DNA of 64,000 bases, taken from assembly GCA_034440635.1 (NCBI GenBank), contig JAOTON010001136.1:124001-188000 (forward strand), written 5' to 3'. Below, piece by piece: positions 43,346-57,945 of the stretch (within the stretch, counting starts at the first letter, position 1; every line of letters begins with the position of its first letter). Under the pieces are notes generated by a model. It saw nothing but the letters and a program-made list of their open reading frames with translations, had not been told where the DNA came from and searched no databases. This DNA comes from Lepas anatifera. Lineage: Eukaryota > Arthropoda > Thecostraca > Lepadidae. The position numbers were made by a program, and so were the translations under genes.

Positions 43346-45825
43346 GCATCTGCCGCCAGAGGAGGCGGTCACGCGGCGGTGTCGGCCCGTCGCCAGCCGT
43401 CTGTCACGGCTGTCCAAGAAGTCACGGCGCGGCGGCAGGCCTGCATGAGACGGCGGCGTCGCCACTGGGGCCGTGACTGTGCCGCACGCCGCACCGCTGC
43501 ACCGCAGTACTGAGAAGCCGAAGGTGACGCCTATGCAGCGCTGTATTTCCGACCTCGTCACGACCGTGAGACTGTCGCAGGCTGGCGGTGGAAGGGCTGC
43601 ATGGTGTCCGGCTACTGGCCGCACCGCGTCGCAGTCCCCCTGCAGGGCTCGCCCATGGATACTCAGCTGAAGCTCATCCGAGAACATGAGAGATACCAGC
43701 TCGCCTCACGTGCGGCTCGTGCTGGATTCTATCTGCTTGCGTTACGTAGAGGAACAGGTTATGGGAACATCCGATTTCGTTATGAACACGTCTCAGCAAC
43801 ACTGGCCATTGATGCGCCTCCTGGCTGTAGTTTACACAGTTGCCTGTATAGAAGTCCAAGAGCTTTCTCAGACATATTTAAGTCTGCTAGGAATCCATCA
43901 CCACACGCGACATTTGAAGCCATGTTCAGCGGTGTGCTTGCGTTGGCGGTGGTGGCTGGCGCAGTGAGGGTGCTGTCAGCCGGGAGGGCAGGATGCGCCA
44001 TCTCGCACGTGCCGGGCGCGCCGACCTCTGGTACCGGACCGCCGGACTGACGCCGACACGGAGGCCGCCCGTCATGGCCGGCATCTGTCTCCATCACACG
44101 TCACCCTGACGCCCGGAATCGGACTCTATCTCCCTGGCCGAGGAATCTGCCGCATCAGACTCACGCACGCACCTGTACTGCTGCAGCGGCCGGGGGCTGA
44201 CTGAGGAGCGGAGAGGCAGGCCGCAGTGGCGCTCTCCTTCTCTTCCATGGAAGCCACTTTGGATTATTTGGGAGGGGCTCTAACAGTCTGTTCTGCTTAT
44301 ATGTACTGAAGATAATGCGATATCAACATTATGCATACTTCCAAGACATTGCGGGTAATGGGGAAAAATTCCCGCCCCGCCATAATACGCAAAGTTATGT
44401 TCCCGATTATAGTTTAAGCCAACATGATTTGACAGCGATTAAAACATATTTTTGAGTAATTTTGTCACCCTCCTTAGATTCCTAACATGTGTAGAAACAA
44501 CCACGCGATAAGTGTCTTGTTAAGGCACTTATATTTACAAAGTGTCCGAAAGCAGCACCAGAATCTGCGTCACCATACTACGGAAAATCGTGACGTCACG
44601 TAACGCCGTAAAATATAAAGAAATATACAAAATCTGGAAATTTGTTAGTCTTTAGGAATGTGCAAATGATAAGCAATCCCCACGTATAGCCTCTGCAGCT
44701 GCACTGTCCTAAAACTCTAATCCAATGATAAGCAATCCACATGAGAAAACACAGCCTCCAATTTTGCCAGCATTGAATCAATCCACCCAAGCATCTATCG
44801 TGCTCCACCTGCCCCGTTTTACACAAGTGCACACATGCATGCAGTCGATATTTCATTAGTCACGTGCAACGAAATCTACAGCAGAGTCCGCCACGCGGAG
44901 GAACACTTGTTCAAATCTTCCTGGTGCAGGCAACGAAGCTTCCTGGCCCGGGGTTTATGAAATGTTTATACTGGGTTCGATTTTGACAACAAAATGTCGT
45001 ATCTATCCAATTTCATCGCTAACCATGCATGTTTGCTGTCACATGGTTCACCATAATTTTGCCGGTAAAGTTGTCGCCCCGTGTGGAAGTTTGAAATAGT
45101 CAAGGGAGTTAACCCGGGCCCAGGAGTCAAGCAACCACGAATGAGATACAATAACAGAAATCGGCAGAGTTCCTACTGGGCTCAAAAGCTAGAATCTTGG
45201 ATACTTTTGCTGGCATATAAACTATGGAGTATATATCTTTGTTCATAAGCTTGCACGTCGTACATGTTTTGACGAAACGTGCCCAGACCGCCTGACATTT
45301 TTATTGACCTATAGTATAGATGATTGACTGTTCAGAACCCAGCCTGTAACACTGTTTCTTTGTTAATGCTTCTGCTCAAATGTGGCTGTATTTTATGTAA
45401 ACCCTCCCAAACCTGCTTCAGGGTGTCCAGCTCGAGGCCCTGTGAATTATTTTAGTCCGGAACATCGCTAAACTGTAGAAAGGTACAATATATATCGTAT
45501 AACTTCTTCCATGTTCTATCGATCCGCTAAAAAAGAAAGGTTCTGATCTCTAGCGCATGCGTGAACTGACTATAGCACAAAATGTAGGAGCTCCGATATT
45601 CCAAAGCAAATTGAATTCTTTGCACTTCATCTTTTATAAAAAAATCACCTGGTAGTCGGCTTAGAAACACAGTGCTCATTACGCCACGGAGAATCGAATG
45701 GGTTAATAGAAAACGCACCAGTATTAGTGGGGAATAACCTGAACAAAAATAAAACATATGTATAAGAAATCGAGAAGGCACTGTCAGCCTAGAGAGGTCG
45801 AGCGTGGATGCTATCACCCCCAACA
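43346..45825. other. Noncoding; CpG-rich to 44.2 kb, then AT-rich
   Basis: Overlapping open frames at 43052-44097 on both strands reflect high GC. None has a domain or splice-bounded structure that I would defend. Nothing is recognised in the AT-rich remainder. Confidence 0.4.
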
Positions 45826-46080
45826 GATGGCGATTATGCTATCGTCATCAACAAATAGAGACATAGTCATCCTCGACAGATGGAGACTATGCTATCGTCC
45901 TCAACAGATGGAGACTATGCTATCGTCCTCAACAGATGGGGACTATGCTATCCTCCTCAACAGATGGGGACTATGCTACTATCCTCAACAGATGGAGATC
46001 ATGCTACCATCCTCAGCAGATCGAGACTATGCTATCACTCTTAAGAGATCGAGACGATGCTATCACCCTCAGGAGTCTAT
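45826..46080. repeat. 28-bp minisatellite, about 9 copies
   Basis: Degenerate units of tcaacagatggagactatgctatcgtcc. Later units drift (ctcagcagatcgagactatgctatcact). A 235-codon plus-strand frame across it is a repeat artefact. Confidence 0.9.
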
Positions 46081-48145
<2,065 letters not shown>

Positions 48146-49852
48146 GCCCCACTACTGCCACTGCCTCTCCAGCTGCACCGTTTACCCATTCGTCATCCGC
48201 CCTTAGTCACTGGGATGTGGTCACAGTCCAGCTGCCATCTAGGTGGCGGCCGTGCCTACTTGTTACCCGCCAATGACTGTGACAGTGTATCAGAAGTATC
48301 TTCTCCGCCCTTTACCACACCGTTTGTGTGGACCGTTCCTCCAGGTTGGACGCTGGCGAAGAGTGGGACTCTGATGGTAAAGGTCGCCGCCAGGCCTACG
48401 GCTCGGTCAGTTAGAGTCGCTGAGGCAGATCTGCCGGGGTCGGCCGGCTCGGACTTTCGTCCATGAGACCATCGATCGCGTGACCTCCAGCCTCCCATTT
48501 GGACCGTCGTTTTTTATGACGGCGTCGGTGTTGACACTACCAGTCGGCAGGCGGTAATGGGCGGATCTTGGGCAACATTACCTGGAATTGGCCGGCGGGC
48601 GTGCGGCTGTCGTCTGGATATGACACCAGGCACAGACGTGAGTGTCACGAGAGCGAGAAGCGAGTGTCACGAGAGAGGCGAGTGCCCGCGGTATCCAAGA
48701 GCAGATGCATCAATGCAAATTGTTGGTATGAAACACAAATGCAAATTAAAATCTTATTAATTTGAAAAAGTGGTTATCCTAAGCCTGACCGGGCTATACT
48801 GGGTGATAGGAACCACATTATTTAGGCTCTACTGATGTTGAAAATGAGGAAACAGGTGTCATCATTGCAATTTTCAAAGGACTCCTTCTCGGGCTTATTT
48901 CATCCAAGTCAATGGCCACAGGTTTTTCGCTTATAATCACGACCCTTTTATCCGAGACTTGTTGATTGGAGCACCCGTAATGCGATACTTTGTTACTCAA
49001 GGCTTAACATTGATGTAATGCCTTTAGAAGAACAGGCTCGATTTGTGGATGTAATTGGAAAATCGTGGGCAAGACGATTCTGCCAACCATTTTGGGGAGA
49101 GGTAAATAATGGGTTCAACAAAGGTTATCTATTGTGTTTGACTAGAAATGCACCGGATCCGGCCGCAGATCGATTTTTCGTAATTAAACTTACAGTCCTG
49201 CAGGATTTGATCCGATATTACCCGACCGGTGTTATTTTCTGTAGGGGGCAAATTCAAGTGAACTGTGCAATGCAGATTCATATTTTTTCTCCATTTGGAG
49301 TCGGCTTTTGGTATAAAGAAACTTTCATAGATACTCTTCAACTAATGACACTTATTACGCTGGTCTTGCTGCCCGATGAAATTTACTGCCATAAGTTCAT
49401 TTTCAACATTTTCCCTACTCCTCAGGTTTCGCTTATTAACTTTGAAACAAATAATTTGTTATTCCGAGCAAAGACTATCTTGAAACTGGGGAAACAACGG
49501 CCTGGAGATATGAGGGTAGTGCTGGTACTGGTTTTGTGACATCCATCATAATGTTGGGAGGATTTTAAGTTTTGAAGAGCACATCAGTCTCGAAATAAAC
49601 GTTAGAGGATATGTAGTACTTTGGTGTTATTCCGGTCAGGAGTGGTTTTAGAGGCATTTTCACTGAAAATAGTAAATACGGCCGTAATTCCGTTGAAAAC
49701 GGCTAGAAAGTCAAATTTCGTGTTATGCAATTTTCCTTTGCGAGAGGTGAAAAGTCTCCATATTTACGTTTCGTCATGACGTGGTAATGTGTTGTTCCAG
49801 ATTGGAACTCTTAATTTGCGCCATAAACGAATATAGATATAAAAGGGTTTTT
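48146..49852. other. Noncoding; one unexplained 173-codon frame
   Basis: The only sizeable frame is plus-strand 49018-49539, in AT-rich sequence. It shows no domain, biased repeat or splice signals. I do not call it a gene. Confidence 0.4.
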
Positions 49853-50067
49853 AGCTGGTGGGCGGTTGGTCCAGCGGCTTCATTCCCCGCCGTCAGATCA
49901 TGACAGCTTGGACTATTTTAGGTTCAATCCCCACGGCAGAAAATCGCCTTCTGTGTCCATTTGGTCCTTTGCAGAGGATCCTTAAACACCAAAGCCAGTA
50001 CTCCCTGTAATTGGGCAAGTGTGCCTGTTGGGAGTGGACCTAAGATAAAACATAATGAAATAAAGAG
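49853..50067 (+). mobile_element. tRNA-derived SINE
   Basis: A polymerase III A box (TGGTCCAGCGG, 49867-49877) and B box (GGTTCAATCC, 49921-49930) are spaced as in a tRNA gene. The cloverleaf around them is degraded and a noncoding body continues (ttggtcctttgcagaggatcc, then ctgtaattgggcaagtgtgcc), ending in an A-rich tail (aaaacataatgaaataaag). A decayed tRNA pseudogene is the alternative, but the body and tail favour a SINE. Confidence 0.7.
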
Positions 50068-50204
50068 GCAATTATTACAATACCAAACTGGCACTCATCA
50101 ATTTCCTTGATATATTATAAAGTGTTTCACGTTTCAAACTAGTCACTGGAGAAAGCGGCACGTTTTTACAGTCGTGAGTGCCAGGGTCACGATAGCACGT
50201 AGGT

Positions 50205-50424
50205 TTTAAAGAGGCTAAAGCAATAAATTGTCCGCGCAGCGGGGCTTGAGCATTACGCCATATTCCCAAGGTCACTTCATACCACGTGACTTCATTTTCC
50301 GATTTTTTCCGCGGATGTTAAGTTCTGTGACAAATGAATTATCGATCAAGTGGTTCTCAACATTCTCTATCCCATGACTATCTCAGTTCAAATCACGTTA
50401 TGAAGGAGCCAGATTTCCCGTAAC
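50205..50424. mobile_element. TTAA-type MITE, family B second copy
   Basis: Matches the element at 16607-16852 in reverse orientation: ttttaaagaggctaaag, gcagcggggcttgagcat, tcataccacgtgac, gacaaatgaattatcgatcaagtggt and tatctcagttcaaatcacgttatgaagg. The right end (gccagatttcccgtaa) has lost a clean TTAA. Confidence 0.7.
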
Positions 50425-53400
50425 CGGAAGGTGACGTGCTATATTCTCTCTATGCTGAAGGGTTCTTTTTTAATACAGGGTTCGCTACATTGGCCATACC
50501 TGATGCGGATAGTCTCCAGAGTTATGCTAGGTACACGAAAGTAAGGTTTTTTAACGGGGCCTCAGATGTTATCTTTTTGTGCCTTGGCATGCACAAACTT
50601 AAAGAGACAGGTAGGTGCAGCTGGGGTTCCTTGGATACACCTGACATGCGACCTCAAGCCCTTTGTTCTCTCGGTCACTGCGATCGAAACAATATTCTTT
50701 TTCCACGTATGGGTGAATATAGTTTAGCTAGGCCCCATAACATAGACAACCCTACACAAAAGCTCTGATATGGAGTAGTGTTCATTCTGTCTCGAATCAT
50801 CATATTGTGCGTTCTTTTATTCCTGAGAGGCCGGAATTCAGCCATAATGTGGCCGGGTTTTGTACTCCAGCTCAATGAAAACTGACGGTTCCGACCGGAT
50901 TATGGAGCCGGAGCCGGAGTCCGGTACATCTATAGCTTTTACCTGTACCTCATGAATGGAACAGGATGCAGCAAAAAGTTATGATAGTGACCTGGTTATT
51001 ACGATCTGAATCATTCATGATTGGTCTGGTTCGATGTTCGACCTTGAAGTGAGGTCAAGGCCAGCCAATGACCGATTAAGGTAGAGCCACATAAAAGGAT
51101 ATCCCTTCAGTCAAAGCAGGTATAATGATGCCCTGGGTTTTGGTCTGAAACCAGCGGGCTCTCGAGTTAGGTATGGGGGAATATAAAAAGTGGTCATTTC
51201 TAACTGTTCTCCGCTGTTTTCCCTTTTCCCATGAAATTTTCCGGCTCTTGCTGACAATTCTGTCAAGTATTTCTCACATAGCCGACCAAGTGATTCCAGA
51301 ACACTCGGTTTCCAGGCGCTTAGGCTTCTGGATATCACTGTCGGATGCCAATTAAGAGAAGATGGCAGGTTTTATTGGAGCGATCCGTTGCGACTTCTCA
51401 CCGTGGTCGGCCGGCGCTGCCGTTTGGTGTGGGACCGTCGGCGTGGTGACCCCGGCGCCGGGGCTGGTGACCCCGTACCTTCCCAGACGGCCTACCCCCG
51501 CGCCGGCGCCGACCAGCCGACGCCGCGCCTTTCCAGTCGACTGGCCTCAGACGACGACGCACCGTTACCGCCGGCGCGCGTTTCGGCATACATGACAAAA
51601 CACGGCGGCTGCCTGTGCGCCGCGTCGGTGACGATTCCCGAGCATCGGTGACGAATGTGACGCGACGCTGACGGTTTCGCCGCAGCTGACCCTCAGCCAT
51701 CCTCATACCGTACCGCACTGCCAGAACAGAGCACTTCAACCAAAGAATGACTGAATTTCCCGGATCTTTGTTTCTTTTGTTTTCCAATGAGTTGGAGAAA
51801 GCCTCCACTTCCATTTCAAAGGAGCATTTACATTTAACGCCCGTGACGATGGTGACAAAACAATGAATCCTGGGCGAAAACGTTCCGCCCGATTTGGATA
51901 TGTTGGGCAACTCAGAACTTATTTCCGCCTGCATACCCGACGGCATTATAATGTATTCCAACCAAACCTTGCTGGACTCAGCGTGTGGTGAAAAGTTCGC
52001 CACAGTGAGAGGACCTCTGCCGAGGGTCGATCTGCGGGACTGGACTGCCTGCAGTGGCCGTGCCGCCGCGCTGGGGTGGGGCAGAAGCGCGGCGGCCAGT
52101 GCCGCGCCGTCACTGTGTTTGCCGCGCCAGGAATGCGCCCGCCGGACGACCAGCGAGGCGCGTGCGATTATGCGGCGCGACAGAATCGAACTACGCCTCC
52201 GCTGGCGAAAAATGTGTCCACCAATGTTCTCGAGGGCCGGAGCTCAACCCGGTGTGCGTTCCAGACACTCCTTGAATCCTTGTCTGGCTTCCTCTGACCG
52301 GCGGTCGTGCTAGGCTCCTCCCGTCACGCTATTGGCCTGGCTGTCACCTTTCCACCTCTGCGGCGCGGTGCGGTGCGGTGGCGGTGGGGTCGAGACGGCA
52401 CGGTGGAACCGGACGACGCCGAGCGCCGCCGCGGAACCGCCGCGCTGATGGTGCCGCTTCCTGTCCGGACGGATCGCAGCTGCTGTGGACGGCCAGGTCG
52501 CCAGACGCACCGCCGCCCGCTCCGGTGATAGACAGTTCAGCCGGGTGGCGAGTAGCTGCGTTTTCATGGCCGTGGCCACTGGCTGCAGTGGTTAGTAGCT
52601 CCAGACTTTAGCCTCCGACTCTTGCTCGACATGGACGCGTCAGTCTCACATCAGCTGTTCTGTCGGCAGAGGCCGCTCCCACTTTCGCCCTGAGAAAAAC
52701 GCCACTCTTCGGCACCACTCCTCCTGCGCTCCACACATTCCTGGGCGCTATCGCAGACATAACTCTTCTGGTTCGTTCTTCATGGAGCTCCAGGTACTAA
52801 AAACCTGTCCAGCCCTGTCATTCATGATATGATATTTCCTTTGGACCTTTTTTAATGACACTGTGTCGCTGTTATGTTTGTGTTATTCCTGATCCTGCCA
52901 TGTTGTTGAAGAAAATGTAAATCGTTAACCTTTTCTGTGCAGACAACCTGAAACCATCGTTCCTATCCAGGTATTAGACTGGCCCTCTGGCTGTGTCTCC
53001 AAGGAATAAAGTCACACTAAAAACTATCATCAGCGATAACCTGATTCCCCACGTGTCCCTGTATTCAGCCCTTTACATTCCCTCCCTCCAGTCGGTCTGA
53101 GCCGGCTGTGATATTAACCCTGCCTTGATCCCTCCATTAGATGGAACACCTGGTGGCCATTTAGTGATGATAGCAACGCGCAGGGACAGGGTCTGTGGCG
53201 ACGGCCTCACGTGACTCCCCCTCTTCGCTACACGGCCGTGGAGCGAGTCGATTAGTTAGTCGGAATCGATCCAGCCCTGATAATAAGCGGCGGAGGTGGC
53301 GTGCGGTCCGTGTCACGGGCCGCCATACTGGCTGCGACGACACTCGGGGGACGCCTGATGAGACGGGCGACAGGAAACCATCTGCGGTACATTCCAGCCA

Positions 53401-55529
53401 TGCAAACCGACCTGCCACCCTTTATCTGAAATGAATTCGTGATTAGGACGATAGTATCGTTGGGGTCTTTGACTCCGGCCTCACTGTGGGTATCACGGTG
53501 AAAAGATTTCGAGTGTCATTTGCCAACAACGGGGCACGAAGCACGGAGCGGAATATTCGTTGTACGGCGTTTTGGCTCCAGCTCCCGATATGACATGACG
53601 CCACACTTTAGAAAGTGCTATCATCGCATCTGCATCCAGAAGAAATGGATGTTACGCCTGTCGAGCGAATATGGTAGTGGAACAATACAGCATTTCACCT
53701 CGCAACTGGAGCCTGTGATACGGCTCACAAGGAGACAGGTATACGCAGAAAACAAAAACAGGAAGGACGGGCGAGAGCGCAGAGGACGGAAGTCGCGACT
53801 GCGCAGACGCCGCTGAACCAATAAAGCACAACTGATGCCTGCGATAACCCACATCAGCGCCGCCATCCGGCGCGTGGGGGCGTCGGCTGCCGCCCCTCTG
53901 CCCAGCCGCCCCCTCCCACCCCTGTCGCTGCGCAGGCTGACTCAGAGCGCGCTCCTTTCCCCCGCGTATGTCCATAGATGGCGCTGCAGATGCACGGCTG
54001 TGCACCCAGACCCGAAAGCCGCGCCTGAGTCACCCGGATCAACCCTTCGATGCAGCTGCCGACCCGGTGGCGCCGCACGACGAGCGAGAACTACAGCCCG
54101 AGAGACACCCAGGCACTCGCCTGAACATGCCTGCTCGTATGTCCTCCAAAACCACGAGTCATCCGCTCCCGAAAAGGAATCCGATATGATCTGAAGCATA
54201 CAGAGCAGCTAGTCACAATAGGTGGTTATTTATCTAGTGGCTGTTCAAGGTTCTTCAGGTTTACCGAGAAGATCGTCGTGCTCCTCGCTGTTTACCGAGA
54301 AGCTCGTCCCACTGTGATGCAATGAGGGGAGACAGCATGCTGGGCCTACAATAGGCCGAGCGTCGATTTCACGATGAGGCCGTGAGTCATCCACTACAGT
54401 TGGACAGAGCGCTGTGCAGTGGCAGACAGCGGCGGCGTGAGCCCGACAATAGAACGTGCAGAACATAAGGTCCTACTCAAATTCCGTGAATGTGTTATCA
54501 TATCGTTATGACTAACACGGGCGCCAGTTTCTAGGAAGACAAGATCGGGCTGAACTGGGCTCATTTTCCCGTGTGCCGGCGCTCCTTCTCCCGTGCAAGG
54601 TTATCTGGCAGCACATGAAGGGCTGCAGCGTCATCAGCGCTGCCGTAACGCCTGTAGTGGACCACGCGTCTGCATCCAGAGCGTCCATCAGGAGCGGAAC
54701 AGGAGTACCGGCCCGGCCCGGTCATGTACTGGACGACCACCAGCGCGGGGCGTGGGATAGGTCAGGGACCCAGGAGCGCCGCAGCCCAGCCGTCTGACCG
54801 CGGCTCTTTGGCCGCCACCTGAACGGAGACGCGACACGCGTACCAACCCACCGACTCTTGTATAGCGATGACCTACAGTGCAATCATTAGGTTAGGTCTA
54901 ATTCCAGAGCTGTTGATTTAATTATCCTTGAGGGTGACCGGGCATCCCAAATGCGAGATCGAGTTGCCGTGGAAATATCCTTCACACTTAAACAATTTAA
55001 AGTCCTAAAATTATAAAGTTGGTACTGTACCACAAGAGAGAGTTGGTGTTAAGATTTCATAATTAGGTCTGTGTCATGGCTTAGTGCACTTTTTGGAGCC
55101 CCAAAGCTCATAATCCTCCTGAAAGATTTGAACAGCTTAAGTTGTAGGTATATGCCAGTGAATGAAATATCATGTTAAATTACAGCCGTTTATTAGCCAG
55201 CCAATCGTTATTTTAACCTGGCACCGCCTGGGACTCTTTCCTTCCCACCACCGCCTGGGGGTGTCCGATTGGACCGGTCCCTTACGAATTTGAGAACTGG
55301 TGGTGATACAAAACAATGTTATTGAAGAATTAGCGTATTCTTCTTTAGAATCAAGCTTGAGCCATAGCTGTTGACCCATGAAGTCACAGTGAGCCAAAAT
55401 GGGTCAAATTTATGTCTATTCGGAAGTCCCTTATAACTCGGAAAAACTTAGCCCTACAACAAATCCAAAGACATCAATGTGTTTGTCTTGATCCAAGGAT
55501 TCAAATGATATGCGGCAAGACCTTGGAAG
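50425..55529. other. Noncoding; CpG-rich islands at ~51.4-54.8 kb
   Basis: Many short overlapping frames arise from high GC (51.4-52.6 and 53.2-54.8 kb). None shows a domain or a clean acceptor-ORF-donor structure. The (ggagcc)-like stretch near 50908 is a minor simple repeat. Confidence 0.4.
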
Positions 55530-56260
55530 GTCACAGTGGAACCTTGAACTGACCTCAACATTAGGCCAAGGTCAAATAATGACCTTTTAAGGTCCTAATA
55601 CAAATCTTTTAACTCTTCGGCTCATGCTCGTCACTAAAACACTATGGTGACCTCGTTATTGACCTGACTTGAACATTGATGGCGATGCACATGTTTTTCC
55701 TTTCAAGAGCTTTCGAGTGATGTTTAGAAACTCGATCTAGCTATTCTAGCAGCCTTGTTGCTACTTGGTTTTGTCAGCCTCATTTCAGAAGCAAAAAATC
55801 GTTTTTCTTCGGCTTAGAAACAACGCCATAACTCGTTGACTTGACCTGATTCCAATTTCTTGACCTGAAATTGACCTTAAATGGCATGCATCATGACCTT
55901 GCAGGTCAGAGTCATGCTGAATATCAGTTGAATCTTTGGATCATGCTCGTCACTATGCTTCCAAATTTATTTTTATATCGAGTCTGGTTCAAAAGTTATA
56001 TTCACGAATGATATGGAAAGCCAGGGCATTTGGGGATCTCTTGTGACCTTATTGAGCTGACATCAAACTAAATGTGGCGTGAAGATTTTTCTTTTCGAGA
56101 GCTTTCGAATGACGTTAAGAAGCTTGATAAGCTGAGAATGTCTTTTAGAAACTGAGTTACACTCTGGTTTTATCAGCCTCGTTTTCGAAAAACAGAATCG
56201 CCTTACATGGGTTTAGAAATGACGCCATAACTCGTTGATCTAACCTAACCTGATACCAAT
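55530..56260. repeat. Second AGGTCA-rich repeat, diverged tandem duplication
   Basis: Two units share tcatgctcgtcacta (about 55623 and 55936), a ttcgag-gctttcga-tgac block, a tcagcctcgttt block and acgccataactcgttga (about 55830 and 56223), with an indel of about 80 bp. TGACCT/AGGTCA hexamers are frequent. The sequence differs from the 2338-4841 family, so similarity is in motif content rather than alignment. Confidence 0.7.
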
Positions 56261-56324
56261 AATTGATTATATGTTGTCAAATTGCTCAACAAAGTGGTAT
56301 GCAAAGCGGAGCTGGAGATCTCTC

Positions 56325-56450
56325 CTCAATCCAGGGGGGGCTCTGGGTGGGTTGACGCGGGCCAATACAAGCCCTGTAAAAAGCCTTTGGGAGGCACAAA
56401 ATCCAGAGGGGTTCGACCCCCTAACCCCCCAGGATCTCCACCCATGATGC
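56325..56450. mobile_element. Possible G-rich MITE
   Basis: ccaggggggctctgggtgggtt on the left and aaccccccaggatctccaccca on the right are approximate inverted repeats around a noncoding interior. No target duplication is seen. Confidence 0.4.
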
Positions 56451-57828
56451 AAAGCGATGCATTTATTATTAAAATCGGCTCGAAAGCATGCGCGAAAAAC
56501 CGACGGTTGGGGTTTCCGCTTGGACCTGCCGGGCGTTGGTTGAATTAATTTTTGAATTAAGTTATTCATTGAAATAAATCATGGAACTATTGAATTTAAT
56601 GAGATCAAATCGATTGAATTAAGCTGTGAGCTGTTATCAGGTTTGATTTTCTTCATCCGGCTTTTCTGCTTTCTTAGTCTGGCGGACAGTTTCCTCAGAC
56701 TTCTTTCATGGGAAGCATGCTCAGCTATGAGAAAGACAACAGATTATCAGCGGCGTTGCTGCACGCCTGATGTGATGTCGCTATCATGAACGCAGTGACA
56801 TTAATGCCGCATGAAAATGGCCACGGGGCACGACCGGACCTGGATGTGTTTTCCACACCATTATCTGCGTCATGAGACCTCCACACAGCTCCTCGAGCGT
56901 TCAAACGTGAACTCATGCAACGACGGAGCGTGACACCGATCTGTGTGGATGCACAGTGAGCGGCGGAGCGGCGTCAAGTGGCCATTTCACCTCTGAGTCG
57001 GCCGCCGGTAGACAGGGCGACCGCTGAGTCACCTCTCGGCCCTGTCACTGACGGATCGGCTGGATAGCCTGGCCGGAAGGCGAGCGCGCGCACTGCGCGG
57101 GGCTGCCCTCCAGATGGGAGCACCAGCGGCAGCCGGCCGGTGCAACAACCGCAGCCACCTCTGCACCTGCTGCAACCGCGGCTAAAACTGGATCGCAGGT
57201 TGATAAAGCCATAGGGATAGCGGTACCGACGCTGCGGCGTCGCTCCGTCCACGTGTGCGGCGGCAGGCTTGCTGGTTGAGAAGCCAAGTCGCATGCTTGT
57301 GGCGCGCCAGTCCCACGGACGAGCTGCCGCCGCCGTCGTTTTTGGTGGAGAAACAGCGCCACGTGAAAGGCCTGACGAATCGACGGCGGCAGCGTGGACC
57401 GGCACGCGACTGGGGAGACGACGTCTGCGGTTCCGAGCGGCAGCGCACCAGACTCATTGCCGCTGGAATGTCACGCGGCGGCCCTGCTGCGGCGAACTCG
57501 GTGACCCGCGCCGCCGCCGCGCCGCTTGAGGCCGCCGCCGGCATCCATGTTTTGGGTGTGGCAGCGCACGGCCGACCGACTCCCGGCTAGGCGAAACACT
57601 GCCTCATCGCCGCCGACGGCTTCTGACAGAAGTGGTGATTAGTTGGGGATCTACCACCTGTCTCTGCCAGATTCTCAAACGAATTACGCACACCCGAGAA
57701 TGACATACCCAAATGAGCTAACGGCCTCAGTCAAATCAAAACGAACGAAATCCCGGAAAGGCATTGTCCGAAAATATCAGATGAAAACTCGGTGCAGATT
57801 ATGTTAAATTGCATGAGGCCTGGCGGCA
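56451..57828. other. Noncoding; CpG-rich from 56.9 kb
   Basis: Dense overlapping GC-driven frames on both strands at 56974-57600, none with a recognised domain. The region could be the flank of the candidate exon at 57829. Confidence 0.4.
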
Positions 57829-57945
57829 ATGGTAATGGAGCGGTCGGTGGCGGTGTTGAATGGCGTCAGCCTCCCCGTCTCCCGCGGCGCCGGAGAGACG
57901 CAGACAGACAGCAGCGCGGCGTCGGAGGAGACAGCGCATTCTCCG
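57829..57945 (+). CDS. Candidate first coding exon (speculative)
   Basis: A short open frame with ATGs at 57829 and 57835 reads MERSVAVLNGVSLPVSRGAG then ETQTDSSAASEETAHSP. It ends in phase 0 at a strong donor CCG|GTGAGT (GT at 57946). The Ser/Thr/Glu composition and CpG-rich location fit a 5' exon. No downstream partner exon was identified, and an alternative ATG in another frame reaches the same donor. Confidence 0.25.

Noticed and set aside
49018..49539. 173-codon plus-strand frame in AT-rich sequence
   Set aside because: Unusually long for AT-rich DNA, but it has no recognisable domain, repeat, splice signal or promoter context. It stays unassigned rather than called.
49858..49940. Functional tRNA gene
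   Set aside because: A and B boxes are present but the acceptor and anticodon stems do not pair convincingly. The SINE reading fits better.
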